In this document: positions 6,401 through 14,463 of the stretch, piece after piece
How positions within the stretch are numbered: the stretch's first letter is position 1
Layout of the letters: the number at the start of each line of letters is the position of its first letter
IMG/VR virus record: IMGVR_UViG_3300042691_011599
Coordinates: 1-28,325 of that record
Reading direction: 5' to 3' (one strand)
Source of the DNA: a virus
Length of the DNA stretch: 28,325 bases
Made by a program: the position numbers and the translations under genes
The notes under the pieces: model-generated
What the model was told of the DNA's origin: nothing
Database searches by the model: none
Seen by the model: the letters and a program-made list of their open reading frames with translations, nothing else

Positions 6401-7083
6401 TCGATCTGCCCGGAGATCGTCACGCGGCCGGTGGTGCGGTCGCTCATCCGCGCGCCGTTCGACTGGTCGTAGACACCGATCACGATGGGCGAGCCGCTGC
6501 TGCCGTTCTGCGAGACCGTGAACCCGGGCGCGGTGGCGCCATTGATGAACAGGTACGCGGTCCCGGCCACGAGCGTGCCGGGCAGCGTCTGCCTGGGCAG
6601 CGTGTAGACCGTGCCCGAGTTCGAGTCGCTGCCGAGGGTCGGATTGATGTAGACGGTCGACGAGACCGTGCGGCGCGCAAGGAACGCGGGCTTGGGCAGC
6701 CCCTTGTCGGTCCGCACGCCGATCCGAGTGAGAAGCGCCGCGATGATGCCGACCCCAAGCGTCGCCCAGTTCGTGCCATCGCTGATCTGGTAGGTGCCGC
6801 CGGACAGGTCAGAGAGGAACACGACCTTGCCGGCGCCCGCCGCAGCCGCCGTCGGGCGCGTCGCCTGCGTGAACGTGTCGACCGCGCGCGGGACCTTCAG
6901 CGCGTCGACGTTCCAGCTGCGCCAGGCCGTGCCATCGCTCACCTGGTGCGTGTTCGCATCGCTCACCCAGATGATCTGATGCGGCATCGACGAGGCCGCG
7001 GGACGCCCTGCGGTCGTGTAGCTCGCGGGCGCCGATGGCGACGTGGTGTTCAGAAAGTTGGTCGAGAGCGTGATTGCAGGCAT
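3454..7083 (-). CDS. Tail spike/fibre: parallel beta-helix with Ig-like and FN3 domains
   Basis: The protein is 1209 residues. The N-terminal 110 contain two copies of a short motif (W-V-S-D...Q-V-S-D-G-T-A-W and F-L-S-D...Q-I-S-D-G-T-N-W), probably the part joining the tail tip. Residues about 145-660 have the Asn/Gly/Cys-rich stacked pattern of a right-handed beta-helix (I-E-I-D-G-C, I-Q-N-N-K-F, V-E-Y-N-D-L, I-Y-G-N-V), as in pectate-lyase-like spikes that bind or cut surface polysaccharide. A beta-sandwich-like region (about 700-930) follows. Then come a He_PIG-type Ig domain (about 931-1019), an FN3 domain (about 1020-1109, W-A-D-N-S-S-T-E-T-A-F-E-V) and a 100-residue C-terminal domain. 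No catalytic residues can be assigned by eye. It lies directly after the tip protein and before lysis, where receptor-binding proteins are encoded. Confidence 0.82.
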   Translation of the reverse strand: MPAITLSTNFLNTTSPSAPASYTTAGRPAASSMPHQIIWVSDANTHQVSDGTAWRSWNVDALKVPRAVDTFTQATRPTAAAAGAGKVVFLSDLSGGTYQISDGTNWATLGVGIIAALLTRIGVRTDKGLPKPAFLARRTVSSTVYINPTLGSDSNSGTVYTLPRQTLPGTLVAGTAYLFINGATAPGFTVSQNGSSGSPIVIGVYDQSNGARMSDRTTGRVTISGQIDIGGRSWISLEHLNPTQGNPRISADNSANCQIICCAALNNSAGAGIKGYWAGGQTGAIEIDGCEASGNFRGIELDAAGGADVTTGSVIQWCLTDNNKGAGIQWGGGRRWENCHIACNSGKNNSTDNREANDDNNGIKVTGIFRNGSSIRWNEYNQSTYSGLWLQPDGGSWHAYDIAGLRIQNNKFSDAQYGIAIFNKANGTYLDPCVVEYNDLFRAGSRDGGITAAVPDELWGRCIEIFAAGGTPEAHMPQHIITRYNWLHDSWLLDEWGTDAQGFGADDSTKWLTAYGNLITGCAGQGIQFYTTISGRAFANLCIGNAINTREGWPPYPRQMGQYRAEIAMGDTTDCLIYGNVTVSARTGITRYGIVGGSGAVSGKKTQVHNNLVCNAPVVGIVVNESWSDVDYNHYRSNAENKRKMNGVNAEQADVPGTPGSIALTANESFSSGPASTDPMVQAAAMSQTLFDTLPSETVTAVAPPATYGETHGGALTDPNTSFIDVPVTLPDSVQVGDSIHVVGLVWSITQAANRVTGVPTMSGETFLLGGKTDPLGEIEAYSWVVPSAAVAGTGKTATVRVTRQDNSFWSFYVWKGPTLAASPVNALAAGSQSGTTFTLAGGAPTTLPSYVAGVVVHNDFSANRAITFTTDTGWTEMVRRIDSNPAPSSLGFRRTLAANQGVQLTTVGSVAPGSWWHGVAVAYALAGSVPPSITTSSSLAASTIGASEAQTFSATGTTPITWALTAGALPPGRALNAATGTVTGARTAGGSYSFTLSATNSVGSASRAFSETITAPALAPSNVVVTPLSASSQRVTWADNSSTETAFEVRRKASPNGTVLEIRTYGANLTTADFTGLVASTSYWYDVRAVAAAGNSAYSPEASGTTQASVTLYAQLLTEPKDRLGADINGSGSWKVAVWTSPGGSDLVGTLVGQYTGQVFEPALVGGEARMRVNLGAASSTVSASQSLVVAISDGTRVTGLFAAVVAV

Positions 7084-7086
7084 GGG

Positions 7087-9909
7087 TCACCCGTTCCAGC
7101 TTGTGAGGTATAGGAGAGGATTGGCGCGCAGGCTTGCCTCGGACGCGATCGAGCAGCGCGCGGCGAACGGCATGGCAATGAACACCGCGGCACCGCCGAC
7201 CAGGTTCGTCGCGCTGCCCGGGCTGACGTACGCCGGATCGAACTGGATCACCTGGCACCAGCGCACGATTGCCACGCCCGGCGGAATTCGCACGTATGAC
7301 CAAGTGCGGATGAAGTCGCGCCGTTCCGCGGAAATCGACTTAACAGGCGACGGGTCGTTCTGCCAGGACACCAGCGGCGGCTGATCGAAGCTGGCTCCCA
7401 CGAGATTGTCCGAGGCGTCGTAGTAGAGAAGCGCGGGGTCTACGCGTAGGTCAAACGAGCCCGAGACGTACGTCTGCAGTTCCCAGATGTCCCCAGGCAC
7501 GGCTGGGTTGCCGTCAACAGCTTGCACCCACCCCCTAGTCGGAGTCCCGATCGTGCCGGCATAGAACTCGACAACCGCGATCTGGCCGTAACCGGTGGAC
7601 CAGACCTTGTCGGTGAGAACAATGACCTTGGATGGTGAGCGCGCAAACTGCGACCCCGTCCACCCTTGAAAGGACACCTCCTGCCCGTAGGGTAGCGGGG
7701 TCGAAATAGTTTCCGATGGGAAGTAGTAAAACCTGAACTTTCCAACGTCTTCGGATGTCAGCGTTGCGCCTGCCACTGCGTTTACGCCGACGCCGATTCC
7801 GAGCGCCGACGTACCGGGGCCGGACAGTGGGCTAATCATCGCGGACCTGTACGCCCAGGGCGACGCAGCCACCAGGTTCACCGCGCGCAGGCGCACGCGG
7901 AACAAGTCGTTCGCCGCGGCATCGACGATGTGGAACGCGGTCGTGTACGGGTCGAGCCGGCCGCTGCGCTGCCATTCGGCCGCGTCGTTGATCGCCCACT
8001 CCAGCTCGAGCCAGCCGCCCGACAGCACCGACGGTTCGGTGGACTGGTCCCACGTCACGCGCGCGAACGGCTGGCGCGTGCCGTCGCCGCGGCGCTTGAC
8101 GTAGTCGCCGCCCGACGAGATCTGAAGGCCCGTCGGTGCCGCGATGTCGCGCCAGGTCGGAAAGCTCGTGTTCGGCGCCGGGTCGCGGCCGTCGGCCTCG
8201 GAGTAGTCCCAGGCATAGACCGCCTGCGCCTCCTCCTGCATCGTCGCGCGGACCTGCATGCCGGCGAAGTCGTAGCTGACGTCCAGCACCCGGAACGCCT
8301 TGCCGAGCCCGCTGTCGAGGTCCGACCAGCCATAGCGCGAGAGCTTGAGCCGCACGATGATCCCAGGCTGCAGCGCGACAGCGGAGAGCTTCCACGTCGC
8401 GCTGATCCGCAGCGACTGGCGCTCGCGGAAGAGGTGCAGCTTGGCGAGCCGCTGCGCGCGGACCGCGCTCACCGTAAAGGGCAGGTCGATCGTGTCGTAC
8501 TCAATCGCGCCGCCATCCTGCGAGATGTAGACCTGCGACCGGTAAGGGGTAAAGTCCAGTCGCTGATAGCTCCGGGTGTACGTCACGCCCGGAGCAGGCA
8601 CGCCCGATTGGTCCTCGCCGTCAAAGTAACGCCCGCGCACGCTGTTGAAAAGACCCTCGCCCGACTGGTACGGGCCGATGACAGCCGGGCCGATCAGGTC
8701 GTCGTCACCCAGCGTGATGGTGGGCGTAGTCCACGCTGCAGCGCGCATGACCGCGAGCGCCCCGATGGGGACCAGCGTGCCCATCATCGAGGTCATGATG
8801 GCCTGCACGTTCTCGCGGTGCGCGGTCTCGTCCTGCTGGATCACGCCGTCGCAGGTATAGCGCGCGATCGTCGCGGACCCCGGCGCACCGAGCGCCACGA
8901 CCTCGTCGCACGCGGTCTTGGCGGCCTGGAACGCCGTGTCGTCGATCGTCGCGAGCGGCCAGCGCACGTAAGTCGTCAGGTAATCGCGCAGGCACTCGGC
9001 CGAGTTGCGCGACCAGCCGATCGTGCCGTTCGCCAGGCGCACCTTTCGGCCGCGGACCACGAACGAGAACTCGGGCAGCCCCTCAGTGAATACAGCCGGG
9101 TCCGGATCAATGAAGATGACCGCATAGCACAGGCCGCGCAGTTGGTGATTCGCGCTCCATTCGCCGTTGGGCGAGATAGCGCGCAGCTCGGGGTCGGCCA
9201 TCTGGTCGGGCGCGCCGTTGTAGAACTTCACCCGCACCCACGAGCGCGGCGTCCGTTTCCGGGTGATCACGTAGACCGTCTGCCCCGGGGCCGCGCCGGG
9301 GATCGTCACGATGCCGGTGGGCTGCAGCGCGCCATCGAACTGCTCGGTAAATCCGAGCTCGCCGTGTACCGGCACGTCGAAGATGTCGACGGTCGCGCCT
9401 GCGCTGGCCGAGATTACCCCGACGCCTGCGCCGACGTTGATCTGGCGCGCCGCGTTGACGGTGAACGGCAACAGCTCGTCGGAGACGTCGTCGCGTGCGT
9501 ACCGCAGAAACTGACCTGGAGTCGGCGCCGTCAGCCGCCCGCTCGTCGGGTCCCATGCGTAGCGCTCGTCGCCGATAAACACCGCCTCGAGGCCGTCGCA
9601 CTCGTGGCCGGCCAGCACCTGCACCATCGCGAAATACTGCTGCGTCGGAGTCGGCGAGACCACGTAGGCAATCACGCCCGACTTGCGCACGCGTCCGTAG
9701 ACGATGTCGCGCGGGGCATCCGATGACCGGATGGTCACCGTGCGGTCCTGCAGGGTGTTCCGGTACTGCTGGCGGGCCTTCTTCTTCGCGCGGCGGCTGC
9801 TGTACAGCGAATAGGCAAGTAGGCCTATCTGAACGTAGGGGATCGAGAACCCGGCAGTCTTCGGCTCGACCGCCGCGCCGTCATCAAGCGCGTGCCTCGG
9901 GAGCGTCAC
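7087..9909 (-). CDS. Tail tip/central fibre protein (gpJ-like host specificity protein)
   Basis: The 940-residue product starts at a GTG that overlaps the previous stop (GTGA). Residues about 20-130 hold a short hydrophobic start, then a basic stretch (S-R-R-A-K-K-K-A-R). The motif S-D-A-P-R-D-I-V-Y-G-R-V-R-K-S-G follows; it is typical of tail-tip proteins of this group (Phage-tail_3 type). The centre (about 300-590) is the hub-like part, with R-G-R-K-V-R, S-R-N-S-A-E-C-L-R-D-Y-L and a C-D-G-V-I-Q segment. An FN3-like domain lies near 605-690. The last 240 residues look like a beta-rich binding region. Such proteins close the tail tube and carry receptor contacts. Position after the three small tip genes matches lambda J. 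Confidence 0.85.
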   Translation of the reverse strand: MTLPRHALDDGAAVEPKTAGFSIPYVQIGLLAYSLYSSRRAKKKARQQYRNTLQDRTVTIRSSDAPRDIVYGRVRKSGVIAYVVSPTPTQQYFAMVQVLAGHECDGLEAVFIGDERYAWDPTSGRLTAPTPGQFLRYARDDVSDELLPFTVNAARQINVGAGVGVISASAGATVDIFDVPVHGELGFTEQFDGALQPTGIVTIPGAAPGQTVYVITRKRTPRSWVRVKFYNGAPDQMADPELRAISPNGEWSANHQLRGLCYAVIFIDPDPAVFTEGLPEFSFVVRGRKVRLANGTIGWSRNSAECLRDYLTTYVRWPLATIDDTAFQAAKTACDEVVALGAPGSATIARYTCDGVIQQDETAHRENVQAIMTSMMGTLVPIGALAVMRAAAWTTPTITLGDDDLIGPAVIGPYQSGEGLFNSVRGRYFDGEDQSGVPAPGVTYTRSYQRLDFTPYRSQVYISQDGGAIEYDTIDLPFTVSAVRAQRLAKLHLFRERQSLRISATWKLSAVALQPGIIVRLKLSRYGWSDLDSGLGKAFRVLDVSYDFAGMQVRATMQEEAQAVYAWDYSEADGRDPAPNTSFPTWRDIAAPTGLQISSGGDYVKRRGDGTRQPFARVTWDQSTEPSVLSGGWLELEWAINDAAEWQRSGRLDPYTTAFHIVDAAANDLFRVRLRAVNLVAASPWAYRSAMISPLSGPGTSALGIGVGVNAVAGATLTSEDVGKFRFYYFPSETISTPLPYGQEVSFQGWTGSQFARSPSKVIVLTDKVWSTGYGQIAVVEFYAGTIGTPTRGWVQAVDGNPAVPGDIWELQTYVSGSFDLRVDPALLYYDASDNLVGASFDQPPLVSWQNDPSPVKSISAERRDFIRTWSYVRIPPGVAIVRWCQVIQFDPAYVSPGSATNLVGGAAVFIAMPFAARCSIASEASLRANPLLYLTSWNG

Positions 9910-10187
9910 GACAACCGCGCCTTCGAGATGAACACGACGGACTTGTCGACCATGCTGGGCAGGAAGTCGAGGCCTCGGTCGTCGGGGTACTCGATGGCCT
10001 GGTCGGTAGCGTTGTAGCGGCGCGTGTTCACGTTCGACAGCGCACCGAACCAGGATCGCAGCCGGATCACCAGTCGCGCCGAGCCGCCGGTGTAGTCCAC
10101 GGTTGGCGTCGGGTCGATCGACCAGGTCAGCGTCTCGACGTTCGTGCGGCCCGCGTCGAGCAGTGAGAAGATCTGCGTGGATGCCAT
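9906..10187 (-). CDS. Small tail-tip protein, unknown role
   Basis: The 93-residue product starts at the ATG at 10187, one base after the preceding stop; an upstream extension of the frame would run into that gene. The sequence is beta-rich with no Cys or membrane segment (W-S-I-D-P-T-P-T-V-D-Y, A-R-L-V-I-R-L-R-S-W-F). It contains Y-P-D-D-R-G-L-D-F-L-P in the second half. I do not recognise the family. Its place between the two tip-complex genes and the gpJ-like gene suggests a small baseplate or tip component, in the region where lambda has K and I. Confidence 0.6.
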   Translation of the reverse strand: MASTQIFSLLDAGRTNVETLTWSIDPTPTVDYTGGSARLVIRLRSWFGALSNVNTRRYNATDQAIEYPDDRGLDFLPSMVDKSVVFISKARLS

Positions 10188-10188
10188 T

Positions 10189-10569
10189 TCAGCCCTGTAG
10201 ATCCGCTGCGTCGTCCTGCAGCTCGACGGAATCAATCACCCCCGCGTCCGAGTGCAGCGTCTGCACGAACGTGCGGCCCGAGACGCTCGCCGCGTACTCG
10301 TTGACCCACAGCCGCCACGCGCGGCCGTAGACGGGCTCCTGCAGGGCCTGGGACACGATGGCGACGGGGACGCCGGAGAAGGTCAGCTCCCAGCTCGTCG
10401 CCTCGGCGGTGTTCTTCGCGTCCTTCGGGGACACGTCGAGGATTCGGGCCGCGCCGATCCAGGTCTGCCCGTTCCAGGTGACCGCGTCGTCGGCCGTGCA
10501 GTAGCGTTGCGTGCCCGAGTCGTAGGCCAGCTCGACGAACAGAATCACGATGCGCGAGGACTCGGCCAT
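10189..10569 (-). CDS. Minor tail/tail-tip protein (DUF2163-like)
   Basis: The 126-residue product has its ATG overlapping the previous stop by one base (TGATG). It has a V-E-L-A-Y-D-S-G-T-Q-R-Y-C beginning and T-W-N-G-Q-T-W-I-G-A, then W-E-L-T-F-S-G-V and G-R-A-W-R-L-W-V. That pattern, with the V-x-W-x-G-x-x-Y/W centre, resembles proteins of siphophage tail tips and gene transfer agents annotated DUF2163 or gpL-like. It likely sits in the ring between distal tail protein and hub. The family link is made from pattern memory, so moderate confidence. Confidence 0.6.
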   Translation of the reverse strand: MAESSRIVILFVELAYDSGTQRYCTADDAVTWNGQTWIGAARILDVSPKDAKNTAEATSWELTFSGVPVAIVSQALQEPVYGRAWRLWVNEYAASVSGRTFVQTLHSDAGVIDSVELQDDAADLQG

Positions 10570-11177
10570 CACCAGATCTCGACCAGGTCGACGGAGAACC
10601 GCGACTGCGTGCCGCCGGGCTGGTAGCCGATCCGCACCTCGCCGGTCGGCATGAAGAGGCCCGTCGGCCGGTCCCACTCGACGGCAGCGCCGGACAGCGC
10701 CGCCAGGCGTGCCGGGGGCGTCACGGACACCGACATCGCCCCGCCGCCGTTGGCCGTGGCCGGCGCGGTCACCATGAACAGCATCCCCGAGACCTTGAGC
10801 ATGTCGGCGGGCTGCAGCGTGGCGCCTGCGGTCGTGGTGATGGGCAGCACGGTCGCGCCCTGCGCCAGCGCCGACGACAGCACGGGCGAGCCGCGCATGG
10901 TGCCGGTCGGGTTCGGGCGGCGCAGGTGCCAGAGGGACACGAGATTCGACGGGCCGTTCACCTTGGCCCAGTACGCCTCGCGCTCGGCCGCCTCGACCGA
11001 CATCACGTAGGGCGCCTCGGGGTACGTCAGCGTGCCGAACCATCGGGCGCCGGGCAGTTCGATCCGCTCGATCGAGCCGCTGAACTTGCTGGCGTTCACG
11101 ATGACGTTCGCACGCAGGCCCCACTCGAGGCCGGCGGTCTGGAACGTACGCGTATTGGGGTAGGTGTAGGTCGCCAT
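10569..11177 (-). CDS. Minor tail protein, probably distal tail-like
   Basis: The 202-residue product starts at an ATG overlapping the tape-measure stop (TAATG). The N-terminal half is beta-rich with aromatic residues (Y-T-Y-P-N-T-R-T-F, L-E-W-G-L-R-A-N). The segment S-L-W-H-L-R-R-P-N-P-T-G-T-M-R-G follows, then a second beta domain with V-L-P-I-T-T-T-A-G and the end F-S-V-D-L-V-E-I-W. It is the first gene after the tape measure, where lambda M and the distal tail proteins are encoded. Function is inferred from position; I do not recognise a named family. Confidence 0.6.
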   Translation of the reverse strand: MATYTYPNTRTFQTAGLEWGLRANVIVNASKFSGSIERIELPGARWFGTLTYPEAPYVMSVEAAEREAYWAKVNGPSNLVSLWHLRRPNPTGTMRGSPVLSSALAQGATVLPITTTAGATLQPADMLKVSGMLFMVTAPATANGGGAMSVSVTPPARLAALSGAAVEWDRPTGLFMPTGEVRIGYQPGGTQSRFSVDLVEIW

Positions 11178-13192
11178 TACGCGAAGGCTCCGCCGCCACG
11201 CATCGACTTCAGAATCCGGCCCTGCGCCTCTGCGATGAAGCCCTCGCCGGCCGCGAGCAGCTCCTGACGCGTGACGCCCGAGGCGACGTTCAGCGTGAGG
11301 TTCATGCCCGCGCCCTCGGGCACGCTCGGCACGATCCGGCTCTTTGCGTCGGGCACGAACAGCTCGCCGCCGCCCGGAAGACCTTTGGTGACACCGGGCG
11401 CCGACGATGCGCTCGCGGGCTTCGCGCCGGAGTCCCCGCCGAACAGGTCGCCGATGTAGCCGCTCGCCGCCGCTGCGAGCGGCTCGGTGATCGACTTCCT
11501 GATGACCAGGCGCGTCAGGTCTTGCGCGAGGCCCTTGAGCACGTCGGACAACTTGTTGCCCCCGACGATCGCGTCCTCGAAGGCGGACTGGAACGTCAGC
11601 CCGAGCTCGCGCGCGGCGTCCTTGGCCTCGACCGACTTCTCTTTCGCGTTGTCCTGCAGGCCGTTGATCTTGTCGATCGCCGCCTTCCAGTCGGCCTCGT
11701 TGACCAGGCCGTCGATCAGCCGCTCGTCGAAGTAGCGGGTAAGCTCGGCCTTCGCCGCCTGCACGGCGCTCGGCAGCTCGCGCAGGATCTGCGCGGCCTG
11801 GGTGGCGAGCGACGCGCTCAGGGGCTGACGGGCAGCAGCGAGGGACTGCTGTTCTTTCTGCTCGCTCTCGAACAGGGCGTCGATCGTCCTCTTCAGCTCC
11901 TCGCGCGCCTTGGCCTCTTCCTTGACCTTGTCGATCTGCGTCGCGCGCAGGAGGATCTCCTTCTCCAGCGCCGGGGTCAGGCCCGCGATCTCGCCGCGCC
12001 GAATCTGCGCGAGCACCTCCTGCTCAGTAGACAGCTCCTGCGTCTTCTCAAGCTGCAGGGTTAGCGACTTCAGCAGGCGCTCGGCCTCGCTCGCCTGGGT
12101 CGCCGCGGCCTTGGCGCGCTTCTCGTCTTCGCCTGCCAGGCGCGGCGCGGCCGGGCGGGAGCCCTCGGCGTCGTACAGGCCGGGCGAGCGCAGGTTCGTG
12201 TTCCGGCCCGCCTGGGTCTGCAGCAGGGCGAAATACTGCAGGTCCTTGGTGAGCTGCTCGAGCTCCTTGCGGGCACTCTCGATCCGGCCGGTGGCAGCGC
12301 TCCGAGCACCGCGCCCGAACGAGCTGCCCGCGCCGTCGGCCAGCGGCGAGTCCTTCGTGATCGACGCATTCAGCTCGTCGATCCGCTTCTTGACCCGCTC
12401 GATGTTCTCCTCGGGCGTGCCGGTCGAGGTGCCGTAGCGGCCCAGCGCAGCGAAGAAGCCGCCGGCCGCTTCCTTGCCGACCTTGAACTGGTCGATCAGG
12501 TTGGTCAGGTTCTTGAGCAGCGGGCCGGCGATCGAGACCGCCGCCGCGTCGGCCTGGACCTTGAGCCGACCCAGCGCGATGTTGAACGCTTCCGCCGCCT
12601 GCGCCTGCTCGGTCGAGGCGGTGGCGCCCACCTTCTGCGCGCCGGCCAGGTCCTTTAGCACCGGCAGCAGCTCGGCGCCCGACTTGCCGAAGAGGGCCTG
12701 CGCCAGCGCGGTCTTGTTCGTGCCGTCGGCGTAGGTCGACAGCCCCTGCGCCACATCGTCGAGCACGTCGAGCGTCGGGCGCAGGTTGCCGGCCGCGTCG
12801 CGCGTCGAGACGCCGAGCGCCTTGAAGGCGTCCGCCGCCTTCGACGTGCCCTCCTCGGCCCCGGCCATCGCGCGGGCGAGCTTGCCGGTGATGTCGCTGA
12901 TCTGCTCAAGCGTCGCGCCGTAGGGCGACAGCGTGTTCAGAAGCGACGACAGCTCCTCGACCGAGGCGCCGGTCTTGTCGCTGGCGTCGTTGAACGCATC
13001 CAGCGAGTTTACAGTCGACCGGAACGCCGCAGCCGCGCCCGTGAGTGCGCCCAGCGCCGCGATGCCGGCGAACGTCGACTGCAGCGACGCCGCGCCCGCC
13101 TGCAGCTTCGCGAACCCGCCCTCGATCGAGGCGAATGCCGCCCGCGACCGATCGACCGCGGTGATGACAAACTGGAGCTGCTGATCAGCCAC
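11177..13192 (-). CDS. Tail tape measure protein
   Basis: The 671-residue product starts at GTG 13192 and overlaps the G-T reading by eight bases. It is Ala-rich and almost wholly helical. The first 130 residues contain L-Q-F-V-I-T-A-V-D-R-S-R-A-A-F and a small hydrophobic Ala/Gly stretch. Long coiled-coil charge patterns run from about 250 to 520 (S-E-A-E-R-L-L-K-S-L-T-L-Q-L-E-K). The C-terminal part (F-Q-S-A-F-E-D-A-I-V-G-G, L-V-I-R-K-S-I-T-E-P) matches the lambda-type tape measure C-terminal domain. The protein fills the tail lumen and sets tail length. At about 1.5 angstrom per residue it implies a tail near 100 nm, shorter than lambda's. It lies directly after the chaperone frameshift. 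Confidence 0.92.
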   Translation of the reverse strand: MADQQLQFVITAVDRSRAAFASIEGGFAKLQAGAASLQSTFAGIAALGALTGAAAAFRSTVNSLDAFNDASDKTGASVEELSSLLNTLSPYGATLEQISDITGKLARAMAGAEEGTSKAADAFKALGVSTRDAAGNLRPTLDVLDDVAQGLSTYADGTNKTALAQALFGKSGAELLPVLKDLAGAQKVGATASTEQAQAAEAFNIALGRLKVQADAAAVSIAGPLLKNLTNLIDQFKVGKEAAGGFFAALGRYGTSTGTPEENIERVKKRIDELNASITKDSPLADGAGSSFGRGARSAATGRIESARKELEQLTKDLQYFALLQTQAGRNTNLRSPGLYDAEGSRPAAPRLAGEDEKRAKAAATQASEAERLLKSLTLQLEKTQELSTEQEVLAQIRRGEIAGLTPALEKEILLRATQIDKVKEEAKAREELKRTIDALFESEQKEQQSLAAARQPLSASLATQAAQILRELPSAVQAAKAELTRYFDERLIDGLVNEADWKAAIDKINGLQDNAKEKSVEAKDAARELGLTFQSAFEDAIVGGNKLSDVLKGLAQDLTRLVIRKSITEPLAAAASGYIGDLFGGDSGAKPASASSAPGVTKGLPGGGELFVPDAKSRIVPSVPEGAGMNLTLNVASGVTRQELLAAGEGFIAEAQGRILKSMRGGGAFA

Positions 13193-13819
13193 TTGGTGCT
13201 GCTCCGAAGTGCTTCATGGGGTCCGGGTCGTGATCGACCTGGTCGTCGTCACGATCGACGTAGGGCATGTAGTCAGCGGGCTTGGCCGGCTCGGCGTGCT
13301 TGGCGCGCGTCATGCCGGCGTAGTTCGCGATCGTGGACGCCACGATCCCGGCGCGCAGGTCAGCGCGCGTCTCGCCCCACGGGTCACGCCGATACAGCGC
13401 TTCCCACAGGCCGAACTCCTCGGCGGTCATCGTCTCGCCGAGCTCGTGGAGCGTTCGCCCGAGCCGCAATGCAAGCTGCATCGCGAACTGCAGCTCGGGC
13501 TGCGCTAGTTTTTTTCGGCGACTTCCGCCTTCATGCCCGACAGGCGCTGCGCGACGTCGAAGAGCTTCAGGCAGCCCTCGAAGTTGCGCGACCCGAAGGC
13601 ATCCCACTGCGCCTCGTCCCACAGCGGCTGGTGCGAGGCGTCGACCACGCAGACGGCGAGCATCTGCGGCACCTTGTCGAACACCTCGGACCCGCTCGCC
13701 ATGAGCCGCAGCCGGTCGCGCAGCATCAGCCCGCGCACGATGACCTCGCCCAGGCCCTCGACCTCGACCGCCTCCATCGGAGCCGACGGAGGCGGGATCT
13801 CGTTGCGCGAGAGGGCCAT
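13185..13819 (-). CDS. Tail assembly chaperone G-T fusion made by -1 frameshift
   Basis: Ribosomes reading the G frame that slip back one base at 13508-13514 continue in the frame that ends at 13185. The result is a fusion of about 211 residues: 104 from G and about 107 from T. The T part begins L-A-Q-P-E-L-Q-F-A-M-Q-L-A-L-R-L-G and includes F-G-L-W-E-A-L-Y-R-R-D-P-W-G-E, a motif typical of T-type parts. It ends in an acidic tail (D-R-D-D-D-Q-V-D-H-D). The T frame has no credible start of its own. In lambda, G and G-T bind the tape measure and recruit tube subunits, then leave. Confidence 0.88.
13505..13819 (-). CDS. Tail assembly chaperone G
   Basis: This is the in-frame product of 104 residues, starting at an ATG overlapping the tail-tube stop (TGATG). 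It contains V-E-V-E-G-L-G-E-V-I-V-R-G-L, a helical middle (M-L-R-D-R-L-R-L-M-A-S-G), W-D-E-A-Q-W-D-A-F-G and a C-terminal helix ending K-N-stop within the slippery run. The size, order (tail tube, G, G-T, tape measure) and frameshift define it. G should be made in large excess over G-T. Confidence 0.88.
   Translation of the reverse strand: MALSRNEIPPPSAPMEAVEVEGLGEVIVRGLMLRDRLRLMASGSEVFDKVPQMLAVCVVDASHQPLWDEAQWDAFGSRNFEGCLKLFDVAQRLSGMKAEVAEKN
13508..13514 (-). promoter_or_regulatory. Programmed -1 ribosomal frameshift site (A-AAA-AAC)
   Basis: The minus strand reads GCC GAA AAA AAC TAG at the end of G. The heptamer A AAA AAC is the canonical X-XXY-YYZ slippery sequence in the correct phase, with the G stop codon immediately after. 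Slipping back one base gives AAA CTA GCG, which opens the T frame. The frame offset between the G and T frames fits a -1 shift exactly. Confidence 0.93.
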
Positions 13820-14463
13820 CAGGTCGAGTACGCCGTCGGCGTGCCGAACATGGTCACGACGACCTGCGTGGTCACCAGATCCTGCGCGCTGCCGCCGGGC
13901 AGGAGCGTCGCGCCGACGTAGCCCACGAACGCGACCTTCTGGCCGTTGGAGAACGTGAACCGCACCGCACGCTGCGCCTGGGTGTCGGCGGCGGCTTTCA
14001 GCGCGACCAGACCGGCGTCCGCCACGTCCCAGATCGACTCGAACGTGTAGGTCGCGGCGTTCGACAGGCCGGGCACCTGCTTCTGCACCTGGTCGTGGAT
14101 GGTGGTGACGTCGATGAAGTTGAAGTCGCCGCCCGACGAGCTGAGGCCGCGCAGGGTCGACAGCGTCGTCCCGAAGGTGATGATCTGGAACGAGCCGCTG
14201 CTGAACGTGTTGAAGGTCGTCGAGTTCACGCCCTCCAGCTCGAGCGTGTTGCTGCCCGCGTTGACGTTGGCGATGCGGAACACCCGGGCGTCGATCTCGC
14301 GCATACCCTGCGCGGTGAACAGGATGTAGTCGCCGTTCACCGGGTCGGTGCCGGTGTAGGTGACGACTGCGGGGTTCGCCTTCGTCACGCCGGTGACGGG
14401 GTTGGCGACGCCGATGGCCGACTGCACGGCCACCTGCACGTTGGACCAGATCGAAACAGGCAT
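13819..14463 (-). CDS. Major tail (tube) protein
   Basis: The 214-residue product starts at the ATG at 14463, with AGAGGA eight bases upstream and a dedicated leader. The frame extends further up but would overlap the tail terminator gene. The first half has the beta pattern of tube proteins (P-V-S-I-W-S-N-V-Q-V-A, V-V-T-Y-T-G-T-D-P, Y-I-L-F-T-A-Q-G-M-R-E-I). The middle has F-N-F-I-D-V-T-T-I-H-D and the end has A-V-R-F-T-F-S-N-G-Q-K-V-A-F-V-G-Y-V. Position before G/G-T equals lambda V. It polymerises around the tape measure as stacked hexamers. Confidence 0.85.
   Translation of the reverse strand: MPVSIWSNVQVAVQSAIGVANPVTGVTKANPAVVTYTGTDPVNGDYILFTAQGMREIDARVFRIANVNAGSNTLELEGVNSTTFNTFSSGSFQIITFGTTLSTLRGLSSSGGDFNFIDVTTIHDQVQKQVPGLSNAATYTFESIWDVADAGLVALKAAADTQAQRAVRFTFSNGQKVAFVGYVGATLLPGGSAQDLVTTQVVVTMFGTPTAYST

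Noticed and set aside
3454-9909. Diversity-generating retroelement target in the tail tip or spike gene
   Set aside because: No reverse transcriptase, template repeat or C-lectin-type C-terminus is visible. Both C-termini look like ordinary beta domains.
13185-13622. Independent gene for the T part of the tail chaperone
   Set aside because: The upstream portion of this frame is antiparallel filler inside G, without a ribosome site. The slippery heptamer explains expression of the T part as a fusion.
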